Assembly: GCA_900772675.1 (NCBI GenBank)
Contig: CAAGRM010000205.1
Location: 1-10,967 of the forward strand
Length of the DNA stretch: 10,967 bases
Reading direction: 5' to 3'
DNA from: Lachnospiraceae bacterium
GTDB taxonomy: Bacteria > Bacillota > Clostridia > Lachnospirales > Lachnospiraceae
The position numbers were made by a program, and so were the translations under genes. This document shows, one piece after another, positions 1 to 6,896 of the stretch; the first letter of the stretch is position 1, and every line of letters starts with the position of its first letter. The notes under the pieces were generated by a model. That model saw nothing but the letters and a program-made list of their open reading frames with translations, did not search any database and was not told where the DNA came from.

Positions 1-1332
1 CGGAAGGTCTTCGCTGGCAATTTTGGAAATGGCCTTTCGCAGCCGATAGCCGGGAAAATGAAAAACTTCGGTTTCATCGACTTTCTTTTTCCGGTACGGA
101 ATTGCCTGTCTTGTTTCCGGATCAATATGATCCATCTGCATATAAAAATCGAGATCATCCGGCAGCGCATGCTTTGCAAGGCGTCGGCCGGAAAAATTGC
201 GGCAGATAGTACAAAGAATTGCGCAGAGCGGAACCGCAATGATCATACCGAAAACCCCCATAAAGCCGCCGCCGATCAGGATCGAAACAATGATCAGAAA
301 GCTGGATACACCGGTCGTTTCGCCAAGGATTTTTGGCCCTAAGAAGTTTCCGTCAAACTGCTGGAGCAGAACAACGAAAATCAGAAAGTACAGTGCCTGC
401 AGCGGATTGATTAAGAGAATCAGCAGAATACACGGCACAGCACCGAGAAACGGGCCGAAAAACGGAATAATATTTGTCACACCGATGATTACACTGACGA
501 GCAGCGCATACGGTGTACCGATCAGACTCGTTACGAGATAGCAGATGATGCCGATGATAATCGAGTCGATGACTTTTCCGACGAGGAAACCGCTGAATTC
601 CTGGTTGATATACTGGCAGTCACGGATTACAGAATTTCCATGCTCGAGACCGAGCAGGGAATAGGTCGCTCTTTTTAATTTGGCAATATATTTTTCCTTG
701 TGATACAGCATATAGATCGCAACGATAGCACCAAGCAGGATATTTTTGAAAAATGTCACCATATTGACGAGCTGCCCCGAAAGATTGATCAAAAAATCCC
801 GCAGCATCGGCATCAGGTCATTATTCAGCCAGTTGGAAAGCTTTAAGGAAAAGGTGGAAATATACTGATCGGTACTCTGCTGCAGCTCCGGATAGTTGGT
901 GAGTACTTTCGTGGCAAAGTTCTGAATATTATCCGCATAGGTGGAGAAGTTCATGACGATGTTTGAGATACTCGAAAACAGCTCCGGAATCAGGGTTGCA
1001 ATGAGACCGTACAGTGCGAAAATCATGCCGACGTAGGTCAAGAGGATCAATAACCCGCGGGTGAGCTTTTTACTGCGCACGGACTGCACCACATTTCGTC
1101 TGGCATAGAGCCGTGCGATGATCCTCTGTTCGATAAAGTTGATAATCGGACTGATCACATAGGCGAGAATCAGGGCTGCGACCAGAGGCGAAAGAATAGC
1201 CATAATATTGTGAAAGGCAGTTCGCACAGAAGTCTGGTGAAAGAGCAGGTAGTAGAAAACGAGAGATGCTGCAATCACCAGAAACGCGGTAACGCCGGCC
1301 CGGAAGTATTTCTTGTAACGATCCAGTTTCAT
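1..1332 (-). CDS. AI-2E family transporter (partial; C-terminus off the left edge)
   Basis: Polytopic membrane protein of the AI-2E/UPF0118 family (YdiK, PerM, YtvI relatives). Family members have been linked to autoinducer-2 export, ion or small-solute transport and, for YtvI, sporulation, so the substrate cannot be named. The frame is open for 444 codons from ATG at 1332 to the edge, with no stop. Hydrophobic segments lie at roughly residues 10-30, 42-65, 95-120, 190-210 and then densely from 250 to 370. The family hallmark GVTNIIPFFGPFLGAVP is near residue 285-300, followed by the LGPKILGETTG region and a Gly-rich last helix pair. After about residue 375 comes a hydrophilic, Lys/Arg-rich cytoplasmic tail of at least 65 residues. 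An AAAGGGGA ribosome site (1345-1352) sits 12 nt before the ATG, a rather long spacing, but no better in-frame start is seen. It is transcribed divergently from cca and preceded by a palindrome. Confidence 0.9.
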   Translation of the reverse strand, partial: MKLDRYKKYFRAGVTAFLVIAASLVFYYLLFHQTSVRTAFHNIMAILSPLVAALILAYVISPIINFIEQRIIARLYARRNVVQSVRSKKLTRGLLILLTYVGMIFALYGLIATLIPELFSSISNIVMNFSTYADNIQNFATKVLTNYPELQQSTDQYISTFSLKLSNWLNNDLMPMLRDFLINLSGQLVNMVTFFKNILLGAIVAIYMLYHKEKYIAKLKRATYSLLGLEHGNSVIRDCQYINQEFSGFLVGKVIDSIIIGIICYLVTSLIGTPYALLVSVIIGVTNIIPFFGPFLGAVPCILLILLINPLQALYFLIFVVLLQQFDGNFLGPKILGETTGVSSFLIIVSILIGGGFMGVFGMIIAVPLCAILCTICRNFSGRRLAKHALPDDLDFYMQMDHIDPETRQAIPYRKKKVDETEVFHFPGYRLRKAISKIASEDLP

Positions 1333-1384
1333 AAAATTGGTAAATCCCCTTTCGAAGTATGGTAAGTTCTTGTTGCTGTTCTTT

Positions 1385-1415
1385 ATGCAGTAAGACACGC
1401 GCTGTTTTACTGCAT
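1385..1415. repeat. 31-bp near-perfect palindrome in the AI-2E gene leader
   Basis: ATGCAGTAA (1385-1393) and TTACTGCAT (1407-1415) are exact 9-bp inverted repeats. One mismatched position further in, ACA (1395-1397) pairs with TGT (1403-1405) around a CGCGC centre. The element lies between the proposed minus-strand promoter (-10 at 1438-1443) and the ATG at 1332, so it is in the 5' leader of the transporter mRNA. No U run follows on either strand, so it is not an intrinsic terminator. It may be a repressor operator or an RNA hairpin in the leader. Confidence 0.6.
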
Positions 1416-1437
1416 CAGAAAGTGAGGAACATTCTCT

Positions 1438-1466
1438 ATTATACACAGGTAAGGCGCAAAATACAA
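1438..1466 (-). promoter_or_regulatory. Sigma-A-type promoter for the AI-2E family gene
   Basis: On the minus strand, TTGTAT (1461-1466) is followed after exactly 17 bp by a perfect TATAAT (1438-1443). Transcription would start near 1431 and give a leader of about 100 nt that carries the 1385-1415 palindrome. The -10 is perfect and the -35 matches only at TTG and one further position. Confidence 0.55.
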
Positions 1467-1478
1467 CCGCAACCATGC

Positions 1479-1507
1479 TTGCGGGAGAAAAAGGAAACTG
1501 TTATACT
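1479..1507 (+). promoter_or_regulatory. Sigma-A-type promoter for cca
   Basis: TTGCGG (1479-1484), a 17-bp spacer and TATACT (1502-1507) precede cca. Transcription would start near 1514, giving a short leader of about 26 nt. The -10 matches consensus at 5 of 6 positions and the -35 at 3 of 6. It is divergent from the transporter promoter and does not overlap it. Confidence 0.5.
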
Positions 1508-1539
1508 GTGGAAAGAATGAAAAAAGGAGATGATATATT

Positions 1540-2883
1540 TTGAAGATAAAAATGCCGCCGAGCGTAAATATGGTAATCGATTCCCTGCATGCGAAAGGGT
1601 TCGAGGCGTATGCTGTCGGAGGCTGTGTGCGTGATACGATTCTTGCACGGAAGCCGGACGACTGGGATATCACAACATCCGCATCGCCGCAGCAGGTAAA
1701 GGAAATCTTTGACCACACGGTTGATACCGGACTGGAGCACGGAACCGTAACAGTGCTGGTTGGAAACGGTGCGCACGAGGTTACAACGTACCGTATTGAC
1801 GGAGAGTACGAGGACGGCCGCCATCCAAAAGAAGTTGTGTTCACATCCAGCCTTGCCGAGGATCTGCGGCGTCGTGATTTTACAATCAATGCGATGGCGT
1901 ACAACAACGAAGAGGGCATTGTGGATCTGTTTGAGGGGATTCAGGATTTACAGCGGAAAGTCATCCGCTGTGTCGGAAATCCGACGGAACGGTTCCAGGA
2001 GGATGCCCTGCGGATTCTGCGTGCGCTCCGCTTTTCCGCTCAGCTTGGCTTTAAGATCGATCCGGCAACATTGGATGCAATTATTGCACTTGCCCCTACA
2101 CTGAAAAAAATCAGCGCGGAACGGATCCGGGTAGAGCTGAATAAAATCCTGGTTTCCAAACGACCGGAGTACATGGAGGCTGTTTACGAGACCGGTATTA
2201 CCGGAATCGTACTCCCGGAGTTTGATGAGCTGATGAAAACACCGCAGAATAATCCACACCACTGCTACAATGTTGGCGAACATACGATTGCAGCACTGCA
2301 GCAGGTGCCGGCAGACCCGGTTCTGCGCTGGACCATGCTTCTCCACGACATTGCCAAACCGGTATGCCATACAACCGATGCAAACGGGATCGACCATTTT
2401 AAAGGACATGCACAGGTGGGCGAAAACATGGCGAAAGAGATTCTTCGAAGGCTGAAATTTGATAACGACACAATTCATCAGGTGAAAACACTGATTTTGT
2501 GGCATGATTGCCGTATGACACCGAAAAAAACGGTGATCCGCCGCATTCTGAATAAAATCGGACCGGAGCTGTTTGAAAAACTGATGGTGGTACAGAAAGC
2601 TGATACGATGGCAAAGAGTATGTATCAGCGTGAGGAAAAAATGGAGCGTATTGAACAGGTCAACGCGTGCCTGAAGGAAATCCTTGCGGATGGAGACTGT
2701 TATACCTTAAAAACGCTGGCACTTTCCGGAAAGGATCTGATGGAGCTTGGCGTTCGGAAGGGCCCGAAGATTGGTGAATATCTGCAGGCGGCCCTGGAAG
2801 AGGTCATGAAGGACCCGAAAAAGAATACAAAAGAATATTTAACAGCGTACGTAAAAACAATGGTTGAAAGGGATTTTCAGTAA
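1540..2883 (+). CDS. cca: CCA-adding tRNA nucleotidyltransferase
   Basis: Adds or repairs the 3'-terminal CCA of tRNAs from CTP and ATP in the cytosol; a class II nucleotidyltransferase of the poly(A) polymerase head family. The N-terminal head domain shows GGCVRD (residues 27-32), the metal-binding DxD within DDWD (D41, D43), and RRDFTINAMAY from residue 111. The neck region follows with ERFQEDALRILRALRFS. A C-terminal HD-type domain begins with LLHDIAKP (H269-D270), a metal-dependent phosphohydrolase fold found in many family members. The length of 447 aa is normal for HD-containing forms. The start is TTG at 1540: AAAAAGGAGA (1521-1530) lies 9 nt upstream, whereas the ATG at 1552 is 21 nt away from it. 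The gene appears monocistronic and ends at a strong hairpin shared with the converging hexosaminidase gene. Whether the enzyme adds all of CCA or only part cannot be decided from motifs alone. Confidence 0.95.
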   Translation: MKIKMPPSVNMVIDSLHAKGFEAYAVGGCVRDTILARKPDDWDITTSASPQQVKEIFDHTVDTGLEHGTVTVLVGNGAHEVTTYRIDGEYEDGRHPKEVVFTSSLAEDLRRRDFTINAMAYNNEEGIVDLFEGIQDLQRKVIRCVGNPTERFQEDALRILRALRFSAQLGFKIDPATLDAIIALAPTLKKISAERIRVELNKILVSKRPEYMEAVYETGITGIVLPEFDELMKTPQNNPHHCYNVGEHTIAALQQVPADPVLRWTMLLHDIAKPVCHTTDANGIDHFKGHAQVGENMAKEILRRLKFDNDTIHQVKTLILWHDCRMTPKKTVIRRILNKIGPELFEKLMVVQKADTMAKSMYQREEKMERIEQVNACLKEILADGDCYTLKTLALSGKDLMELGVRKGPKIGEYLQAALEEVMKDPKKNTKEYLTAYVKTMVERDFQ

Positions 2884-2947
2884 AAAAACGGCCGAGAAAC
2901 TTTGCGCGACAGCAGAACATGCTGCCGCAAAGTCTTTCGGCCGTTTT
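2882..2947. terminator. Bidirectional intrinsic terminator between cca and the GH20 gene
   Basis: Outer arms AAAACGGCCGA (2885-2895) and TCGGCCGTTTT (2937-2947) are perfect. The helix continues through a 3-nt imperfect step into ACTTTGCG/CGCAAAGT and then CAGCA/TGCTG around a GAACA loop. On the minus strand the stem is followed by a run of seven T (complement of 2882-2888), ideal for the GH20 transcript. On the plus strand the arm ends in TTTT, weaker but usable for cca. It sits exactly between convergent genes. Confidence 0.85.
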
Positions 2948-3002
2948 GAAATTAAAAATGATTGCGATAAACCGGATGCCAGAGTGACAAAGACTCTTTT
3001 CG

Positions 3003-4868
3003 TTATGCATTCTGATCGCGCAGCAGATCAGCATACCAGCAGAACACGTGGGCAATCCGGTACAGCTCACTTTCCCTGGAAACGGTGCGCCACAGCTCTT
3101 TATAGCTGTACAGCCATCGCTCGAGATCCCCGGCGAGTGTGAAGCAGTCAGCTTTTACCGGCAGAGTACCTTCCGAAAGAACAGATGCGCGAAGGAACGG
3201 CAGCAGGCGGTTCAGTACCTTCAGACCGTCGGCTGCAAGCAGGTACGCATAAATCATCGGTCGGTTCTCCGGGCGTATGGTACCGGCCTTTTCATACAGA
3301 ACGGCGCAGAGTGCGTCAATGGATGCATTGGATGCATCACCATCAGCCTCGGAACAGGAGCGGAGCAGTTCGGCTGCCTCCTCCGGGTTTTTATGCAGTT
3401 CCATTGCCTCCTGTACCATAACGGCCGTGCGCCATGGATACGCATCCTGATGGGAAAGCAGATCCAGGACGGAAACAAGATTTCCGGAAGCATCCCCGAA
3501 TTCCAGTACAGAGATCTGGCGGTTGATTTCCGCTTCCGGCAGAATTTCCGGATTCCAGGAGAATGCAGCACCGTAGATCATGCCGATGCGGGAAAAGTCC
3601 GGGTGATTGATGTGGCCGTAATCGCCCCAGTCGGTATTCAGAAGTCCCATCGCATGACATTCGTGGCCGTAGCGTGCCATTTTGGAAATATTTTCATATG
3701 CCTCATGATACTTGTTGATAAGCTGGTTCCAGCCCTGTACACCCGGGCACACATACAGCAGCTCGGCACCGGAATTGGCAAGACGCGTCAGACGTTCGGA
3801 AGAAACATTTGCTGCATAATCCCAGTGAAGACAGATCAGATTCTTCGGCAGGAGATGATATACCTCCGGCTCCTGACTGATCACATCACTCCAGAACATT
3901 GGCGTGCGGCCGGATTCGGTAATAAAGTTGGCAAGCTCGGAGACAAACTCCGTGTAGATGACAGTTGTTCCTTTTTCCTCGGCAAGTGCGCGGGAAGCTC
4001 CCTTTCCGAGATCGAAGGTTTCATCGGCACAGAGATTGAAATATTTTGAAGAAAAAAGCTGCATATATTCGGAAAGAATATGTTTGGCAAGTGCAAGGCT
4101 CTCCGGGTTTGTGATGTCAAGAGTATGGTGGGCCTGTCGGTCAAAAAAGGAGAACGGTGCGGAAGCAGAGCCCTCCAGCTCACACAGATGGGCATATGAC
4201 TTTGTGCAGAGCAGCTTATACAGGTGACCGAAGCTTGCGAGGGACGGAACGAGGTCAATACCAAGATCCTTGCAGTAGCGGTCGAGCTCAAGGATGTCTT
4301 TGGCAGTGAGCGGTGTGTCATCGCGCCACATTTCAGTCAGATCATCGAACAGGTAGCTGTGCTCGATATAGAGCTGCAGCTGGTTGATTTTATAAAAGCT
4401 AAGAGTGTCAGCCAGCTGTTTCAAATAGGAAAGCGTAGGAACACGTCCGCGGGTGACATCGTGATAGAAGCCACGGTTTTCCATGGCAGGACTGTCGGAA
4501 ATCAGAACGGATGGAAGAACAGCACCTGCCTGGCGGATCATCTGGCGGAGTGTCTGTACACCGTAGAGAACGCCGCTTTCCGGAGAACCGCAGATGGTTA
4601 CTCGCTCTGAAGTTACGGTAAGCGTATAACTTTCGCGGGACAATTCCGGTGAAGTAGTCAGATAAATCAGATGCCCGCCGAGCGGCTGATGGCGGCGGCA
4701 GATGGCAAGACAAAAGCCGGTCTGTTTTTCGATTTCCTGCTGCAGAAGCTGTGCGGCAAAATAAAGGCTGGCCGGACTCTCGGAATCGAGAAAAATGCGG
4801 CTGTTATAGTGAATGGTAAAGGTTCCCTCTCCGTAGGAAAGAGAGGCTGGCTGTGGTAATAAAATCAT
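3003..4868 (-). CDS. Glycoside hydrolase family 20, beta-N-acetylhexosaminidase-like, intracellular
   Basis: Predicted to remove terminal GlcNAc or GalNAc from oligosaccharides by substrate-assisted catalysis. A GH20b-type alpha/beta N-terminal domain (about residues 1-120) precedes the TIM barrel, which opens at MENRGFYHDVTRGRVP. The catalytic Asp-Glu pair is D282-E283 in NLCADETFDLGKG. Further family-like blocks are FWSDVI, LHWDY, YVCPGVQGWNQLI (about 380) and LLNTDWGDYGH (about 410-420). The region beyond about 440 is mostly helical-looking with no domain I can name. No signal peptide or anchor is visible, so it probably acts in the cytosol on imported sugars. The start is ATG 4868 because AAGGAGGG lies 5 nt upstream (4874-4881); the in-frame ATG at 4904 has no such site. 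The 621-aa length is plausible for this clade. It is a single gene, convergent with cca and divergent from the cotS-like gene; substrate specificity is inferred only from the family. Confidence 0.85.
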   Translation of the reverse strand: MILLPQPASLSYGEGTFTIHYNSRIFLDSESPASLYFAAQLLQQEIEKQTGFCLAICRRHQPLGGHLIYLTTSPELSRESYTLTVTSERVTICGSPESGVLYGVQTLRQMIRQAGAVLPSVLISDSPAMENRGFYHDVTRGRVPTLSYLKQLADTLSFYKINQLQLYIEHSYLFDDLTEMWRDDTPLTAKDILELDRYCKDLGIDLVPSLASFGHLYKLLCTKSYAHLCELEGSASAPFSFFDRQAHHTLDITNPESLALAKHILSEYMQLFSSKYFNLCADETFDLGKGASRALAEEKGTTVIYTEFVSELANFITESGRTPMFWSDVISQEPEVYHLLPKNLICLHWDYAANVSSERLTRLANSGAELLYVCPGVQGWNQLINKYHEAYENISKMARYGHECHAMGLLNTDWGDYGHINHPDFSRIGMIYGAAFSWNPEILPEAEINRQISVLEFGDASGNLVSVLDLLSHQDAYPWRTAVMVQEAMELHKNPEEAAELLRSCSEADGDASNASIDALCAVLYEKAGTIRPENRPMIYAYLLAADGLKVLNRLLPFLRASVLSEGTLPVKADCFTLAGDLERWLYSYKELWRTVSRESELYRIAHVFCWYADLLRDQNA

Positions 4869-4910
4869 AAAAACCCTCCTTAAATAAAAAATAAAAAGAA
4901 TCATCCCCCA

Positions 4911-4932
4911 TGACGGGCGTTTCTGCCCGTCA
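4911..4932. repeat. Perfect 8-bp inverted repeat at the 5' end of the GH20 mRNA
   Basis: TGACGGGC (4911-4918) and GCCCGTCA (4925-4932) flank a 6-nt centre. The element starts about 4 nt downstream of the transcription start predicted from the 4943-4971 promoter, and about 43 nt separate it from the ATG. That position suits a roadblock operator for a sugar-responsive repressor. It would equally form a stable hairpin at the mRNA 5' end. It lacks a following T run, so it is not a terminator. Confidence 0.6.
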
Positions 4933-4942
4933 AGTTTGGACT

Positions 4943-4971
4943 ATTTTACCACGTGTTGAAATTAAAAACAA
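4943..4971 (-). promoter_or_regulatory. Sigma-A-type promoter for the GH20 gene
   Basis: On the minus strand TTGTTT (4966-4971), a 17-bp spacer and TAAAAT (4943-4948) match the vegetative consensus at 4/6 and 5/6 positions. The region upstream, to about 5020, is very A/T rich and could act as an UP-like element. The start would be near 4936, just before the inverted repeat at 4911-4932. Confidence 0.6.
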
Positions 4972-5028
4972 TAAAATAAGGGAAAAAGAAAATAATTTCA
5001 ATAAAAGAAGAAAAACAGAATTTCGCAT

Positions 5029-5057
5029 GCATGGTGCAGGGAAGGTACGCATACATT
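5029..5057 (+). promoter_or_regulatory. Candidate sigma-E (mother-cell) promoter for the cotS-like gene
   Basis: CATACATT (5050-5057) matches the Bacillus sigma-E -10 consensus CATACAHT at every position. Fourteen bp upstream, GCATGGT (5029-5035) matches the -35 consensus KMATATT at 5 of 7. Transcription would start near 5064, after the alternative GTG codon at 5063, which supports the downstream TTG start at 5105. No good vegetative promoter is seen here. A mother-cell promoter fits a spore-coat-type protein. Confidence 0.5.
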
Positions 5058-5104
5058 GAATCGTGACCCAAAAGACAACCAGAGAATGGAAAGGAGTCAG
5101 GAGC

Positions 5105-6088
5105 TTGTATGATTATGGATTGAGTGTGCTTTCACATTATGGTCTTTTAGCTTCTGGTACGATACGGGTGCGGGGAGCATTGCTTTGCCATACTGACCAG
5201 GGGGATAAGCTGATCAGCGAGTTTTGGGCGGCAACGGAAAAACTGGAGCAGCGCTATCTGCTGCAGCGCCGTATCACGGAGTCTGGAATCCTGCGATGTG
5301 ACCAGCTTCTTAGAAATGAAGAGGGAGCTCTTGTGACGCGCGGGGATGACGGAGGCATGTATATCGTGCGGAACTGGTATCCGGGGAGGGAGTGCGAGAC
5401 GGGAAACAGTGAAGATCTGGTCCGCACGTCGGATGCACTGGCACGGCTACATACGGCGGCGCATATGCCTGTGAAAATGGAGTACAGGAGGGAATCCCTT
5501 GTGGAGGAGTGCGTACGTCACAATGTGGAAATACGCAAAATCCGAAAGTATTTGCAGAAAAAAAAGAAGAAAAACGAGTTTGAAAAGCTGTTGCTTGCAA
5601 GTGCAGATCCGTATCTGGAGCAGGGGGAGAAGACAGCGGCGGAGATGGCAGCTTCTTCCTATGAAAAACTGCGGAAGCGGGCGGATGAAGAAGGCGCCGT
5701 CTGCCACGGAGAATTCAACCAGCATAATATTCTGCTGGAAAACAAAAAAGGGGAAACTGTGGTTCATTTCGACCAGTGGAACTTTGATCTTCAGGTGGCA
5801 GACCTTAGCTGCTTCATACGGAAAATTATGGAAAAGCACGAATGGAGCGAGCACACGGCGGATCGGATTCTGAATGCATACAGTGCCAGAAAACCGCTTG
5901 ATGAAGATGAGATGGAAAATCTCCGTCTGCGGCTTTCCTATCCCTGGAAATACTGGAAACTGGCAAATCGTTATTATAAAAGCAGAAAATCGTGGATATC
6001 CGGACGAAATACGGAAAAACTAAAAGCACTCAATGCACAACAGGCAGACTGGCTGCGGTTTACAGGAGGAACCTTCTTTTCAAGGTGA
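5105..6088 (+). CDS. CotS-like spore coat protein, aminoglycoside phosphotransferase/choline kinase fold
   Basis: Resembles the CotS/YsxE/YutH group of spore-coat-associated proteins, which have a kinase fold of the APH/ChoK type and unknown substrate. The N-terminal lobe has VLSHYGLLASGTIRVRGALL and a family-like KLISEFWAATEKLEQRYLLQRRI stretch. The C-terminal lobe has the Brenner-like motif HGEFNQHNILLE (H201, N208) and the second acidic motif VHFDQWNFD (D223). The C-terminus is rich in basic and aromatic residues (YPWKYWKLANRYY). In the usual HGDxxxxN motif the third residue is the catalytic Asp; here it is Glu203. I chose TTG 5105 (327 aa) because AAGGAG at 5091-5096 lies 8 nt upstream. 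GTG 5063 would add 14 residues but has no ribosome site and would sit at the predicted start of transcription. A lysine-rich run (KKKKK, near residue 157-161) is encoded by an A-rich stretch. The gene appears to be transcribed alone. Confidence 0.8.
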   Translation: MYDYGLSVLSHYGLLASGTIRVRGALLCHTDQGDKLISEFWAATEKLEQRYLLQRRITESGILRCDQLLRNEEGALVTRGDDGGMYIVRNWYPGRECETGNSEDLVRTSDALARLHTAAHMPVKMEYRRESLVEECVRHNVEIRKIRKYLQKKKKKNEFEKLLLASADPYLEQGEKTAAEMAASSYEKLRKRADEEGAVCHGEFNQHNILLENKKGETVVHFDQWNFDLQVADLSCFIRKIMEKHEWSEHTADRILNAYSARKPLDEDEMENLRLRLSYPWKYWKLANRYYKSRKSWISGRNTEKLKALNAQQADWLRFTGGTFFSR

Positions 6089-6183
6089 GAAAAACAGGGC
6101 TGTTCCTGTGGTGACAGGTTTGGTTCCGGAGCATATTTGCAAAAGAAGAAAGTGATTCGGGCGTGAACTGCAACGATTTTTTC

Positions 6184-6212
6184 TTGACAAGAGGGACACA
6201 TTAGTATATAAA
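6184..6212 (+). promoter_or_regulatory. Strong sigma-A promoter of the hup-rqcP operon
   Basis: A perfect TTGACA (6184-6189), a 17-bp spacer and TATAAA (6207-6212) form the best vegetative promoter in the window, as expected for the abundant protein HU. Transcription would begin near 6219, leaving a leader of about 135 nt before the HU ATG. The rest of the 6089-6353 gap shows only weak structure: a CGGGC/GCCCG stem (6279-6283 with 6303-6307) and a GCCGG/CCGGC pairing (6234-6238 with 6274-6278). I find no clear terminator for the cotS-like gene. Confidence 0.8.
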
Positions 6213-6353
6213 TATATACAGCTACGCAAAAAAGCCGGTCAGAGGAACAGACGAAAATCAGGAAATAAAAACGCCGGCCGGGCAGGTCGTGTACAGTAAC
6301 AGGCCCGCGTACCATGGAAAAAACAAATGTATGACACAGGAGGAGTAAAATTC

Positions 6354-6626
6354 ATGAACAAAACAGAATTAGTTGCAGCTATGGCTGAGCAGACAAATTT
6401 ATCAAAAAAAGATGCAGAGGCTGCTTTAAAAGCATTCATCGATGTAGTATCTGAAGAATTAAAGAAAGGTGAAAAAGTTCAGCTCGTTGGCTTTGGTACC
6501 TTCGAAGTATCTGAGAGAGCAGCAAGAGAAGGAAGAAATCCACAGACCGGCGAGACCATGGAAATCAAAGCTTCCAAAACTCCGAAATTCAAAGCGGGAA
6601 AAGCTTTAAAGGACATGATGAACTAA
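6354..6626 (+). CDS. hup: DNA-binding protein HU
   Basis: Small basic nucleoid protein that binds and bends DNA as a dimer. The 90-aa length is exactly typical. It begins [22 protein letters not shown], the family's helical N-terminus. It then has the signature [22 protein letters not shown], with the DNA-intercalating proline of the beta arm at P63, and ends [13 protein letters not shown]. The start is ATG 6354 because AGGAGGAG (6339-6346) lies 7 nt upstream; an in-frame ATG at 6327 would place that ribosome site inside the gene. Codon choice is more A/T-ending (many AAA, GCA, GAA, TTA) than in neighbouring genes, as usual for very highly expressed genes. A near-consensus promoter and a long leader precede it. 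rqcP follows 10 nt after the stop, so the two are probably cotranscribed. Confidence 0.97.
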   Translation: MNKTELVAAMAEQTNLSKKDAEAALKAFIDVVSEELKKGEKVQLVGFGTFEVSERAAREGRNPQTGETMEIKASKTPKFKAGKALKDMMN

Positions 6627-6636
6627 GTAGAAATCT

Positions 6637-6876
6637 ATGCGCTTAGATAAATTTTTAAAAGTATCAAGACTGATCAAACGGCGTACCGTAGCCAATGAAG
6701 CCTGTGATGCCGGACGCGTCCTTGTCAACGACAGACCTGCAAAAGCATCGGCACAGGTCAAAACAGGCGATGTGTTGGAAATTCAGTTCGGAAGTAAATC
6801 CGTCAAGGTAGAAGTGCTGAATGTTCAGGAGACCGTGAAAAAAGAAGAAGCGCAGGAGCTGTACCGCTATATCTGA
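6637..6876 (+). CDS. rqcP: S4-domain RNA-binding protein RqcP (YabO)
   Basis: A 79-aa protein that is nearly all one S4 RNA-binding fold: MRLDKFLKVSRLIKRRTVANEACDAGRVLVN, then the basic/hydrophobic VKTGDVLEIQFGSKSVKVEVL strand region. It matches the YabO/Hsp15-like group. In Bacillus RqcP binds stalled 50S subunits carrying peptidyl-tRNA and helps RqcH add C-terminal alanine tails in ribosome-associated quality control. The position directly before yabP-yabQ-divIC is the known place of yabO, which supports the assignment. There is no strong Shine-Dalgarno before the ATG; the gene starts 10 nt after the HU stop and may rely on translational coupling. It is followed within 32 nt by the hairpin that also holds the yabP ribosome site. 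Confidence 0.9.
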   Translation: MRLDKFLKVSRLIKRRTVANEACDAGRVLVNDRPAKASAQVKTGDVLEIQFGSKSVKVEVLNVQETVKKEEAQELYRYI

Positions 6877-6896
6877 GGGCAGGGCATCCGCGCAAC

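Noticed and set aside
1517..1543. Eight-codon leader ORF (MKKGDDIF) whose TGA overlaps the cca TTG start
   Set aside because: It would start only about 3 nt after the predicted transcription start with no ribosome site of its own, and it contains the cca Shine-Dalgarno. Probably chance, though the overlap invites coupling.
1407..1919. Minus-strand open frames opposite the start of cca, and others at 1948-2505, 5447-5854 and 7325-7828
   Set aside because: Each is opposite a recognised gene, with composition typical of antisense reading and no supporting start signals.
3048..4049. A 333-codon open frame on the plus strand
   Set aside because: It lies wholly antisense to the GH20 gene. Its translation is Cys-rich and low in family-like motifs, and no ribosome site or promoter precedes it. 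The minus-strand frame has clear catalytic motifs.
6092..6117. Alternating ACAGG/CCTGT/ACAGG segments after the cotS-like gene, suggesting an attenuator or terminator
   Set aside because: The stems are only 5 bp and no U run follows, so the alternative pairings are probably too weak to matter.
6327..6353. Upstream in-frame starts for HU (6327), YabP (6943), the GH20 protein (4904), SpoIIE (8127) and DivIC (7677)
   Set aside because: In each case a well-spaced Shine-Dalgarno points to the downstream start, and family lengths agree with the shorter form.
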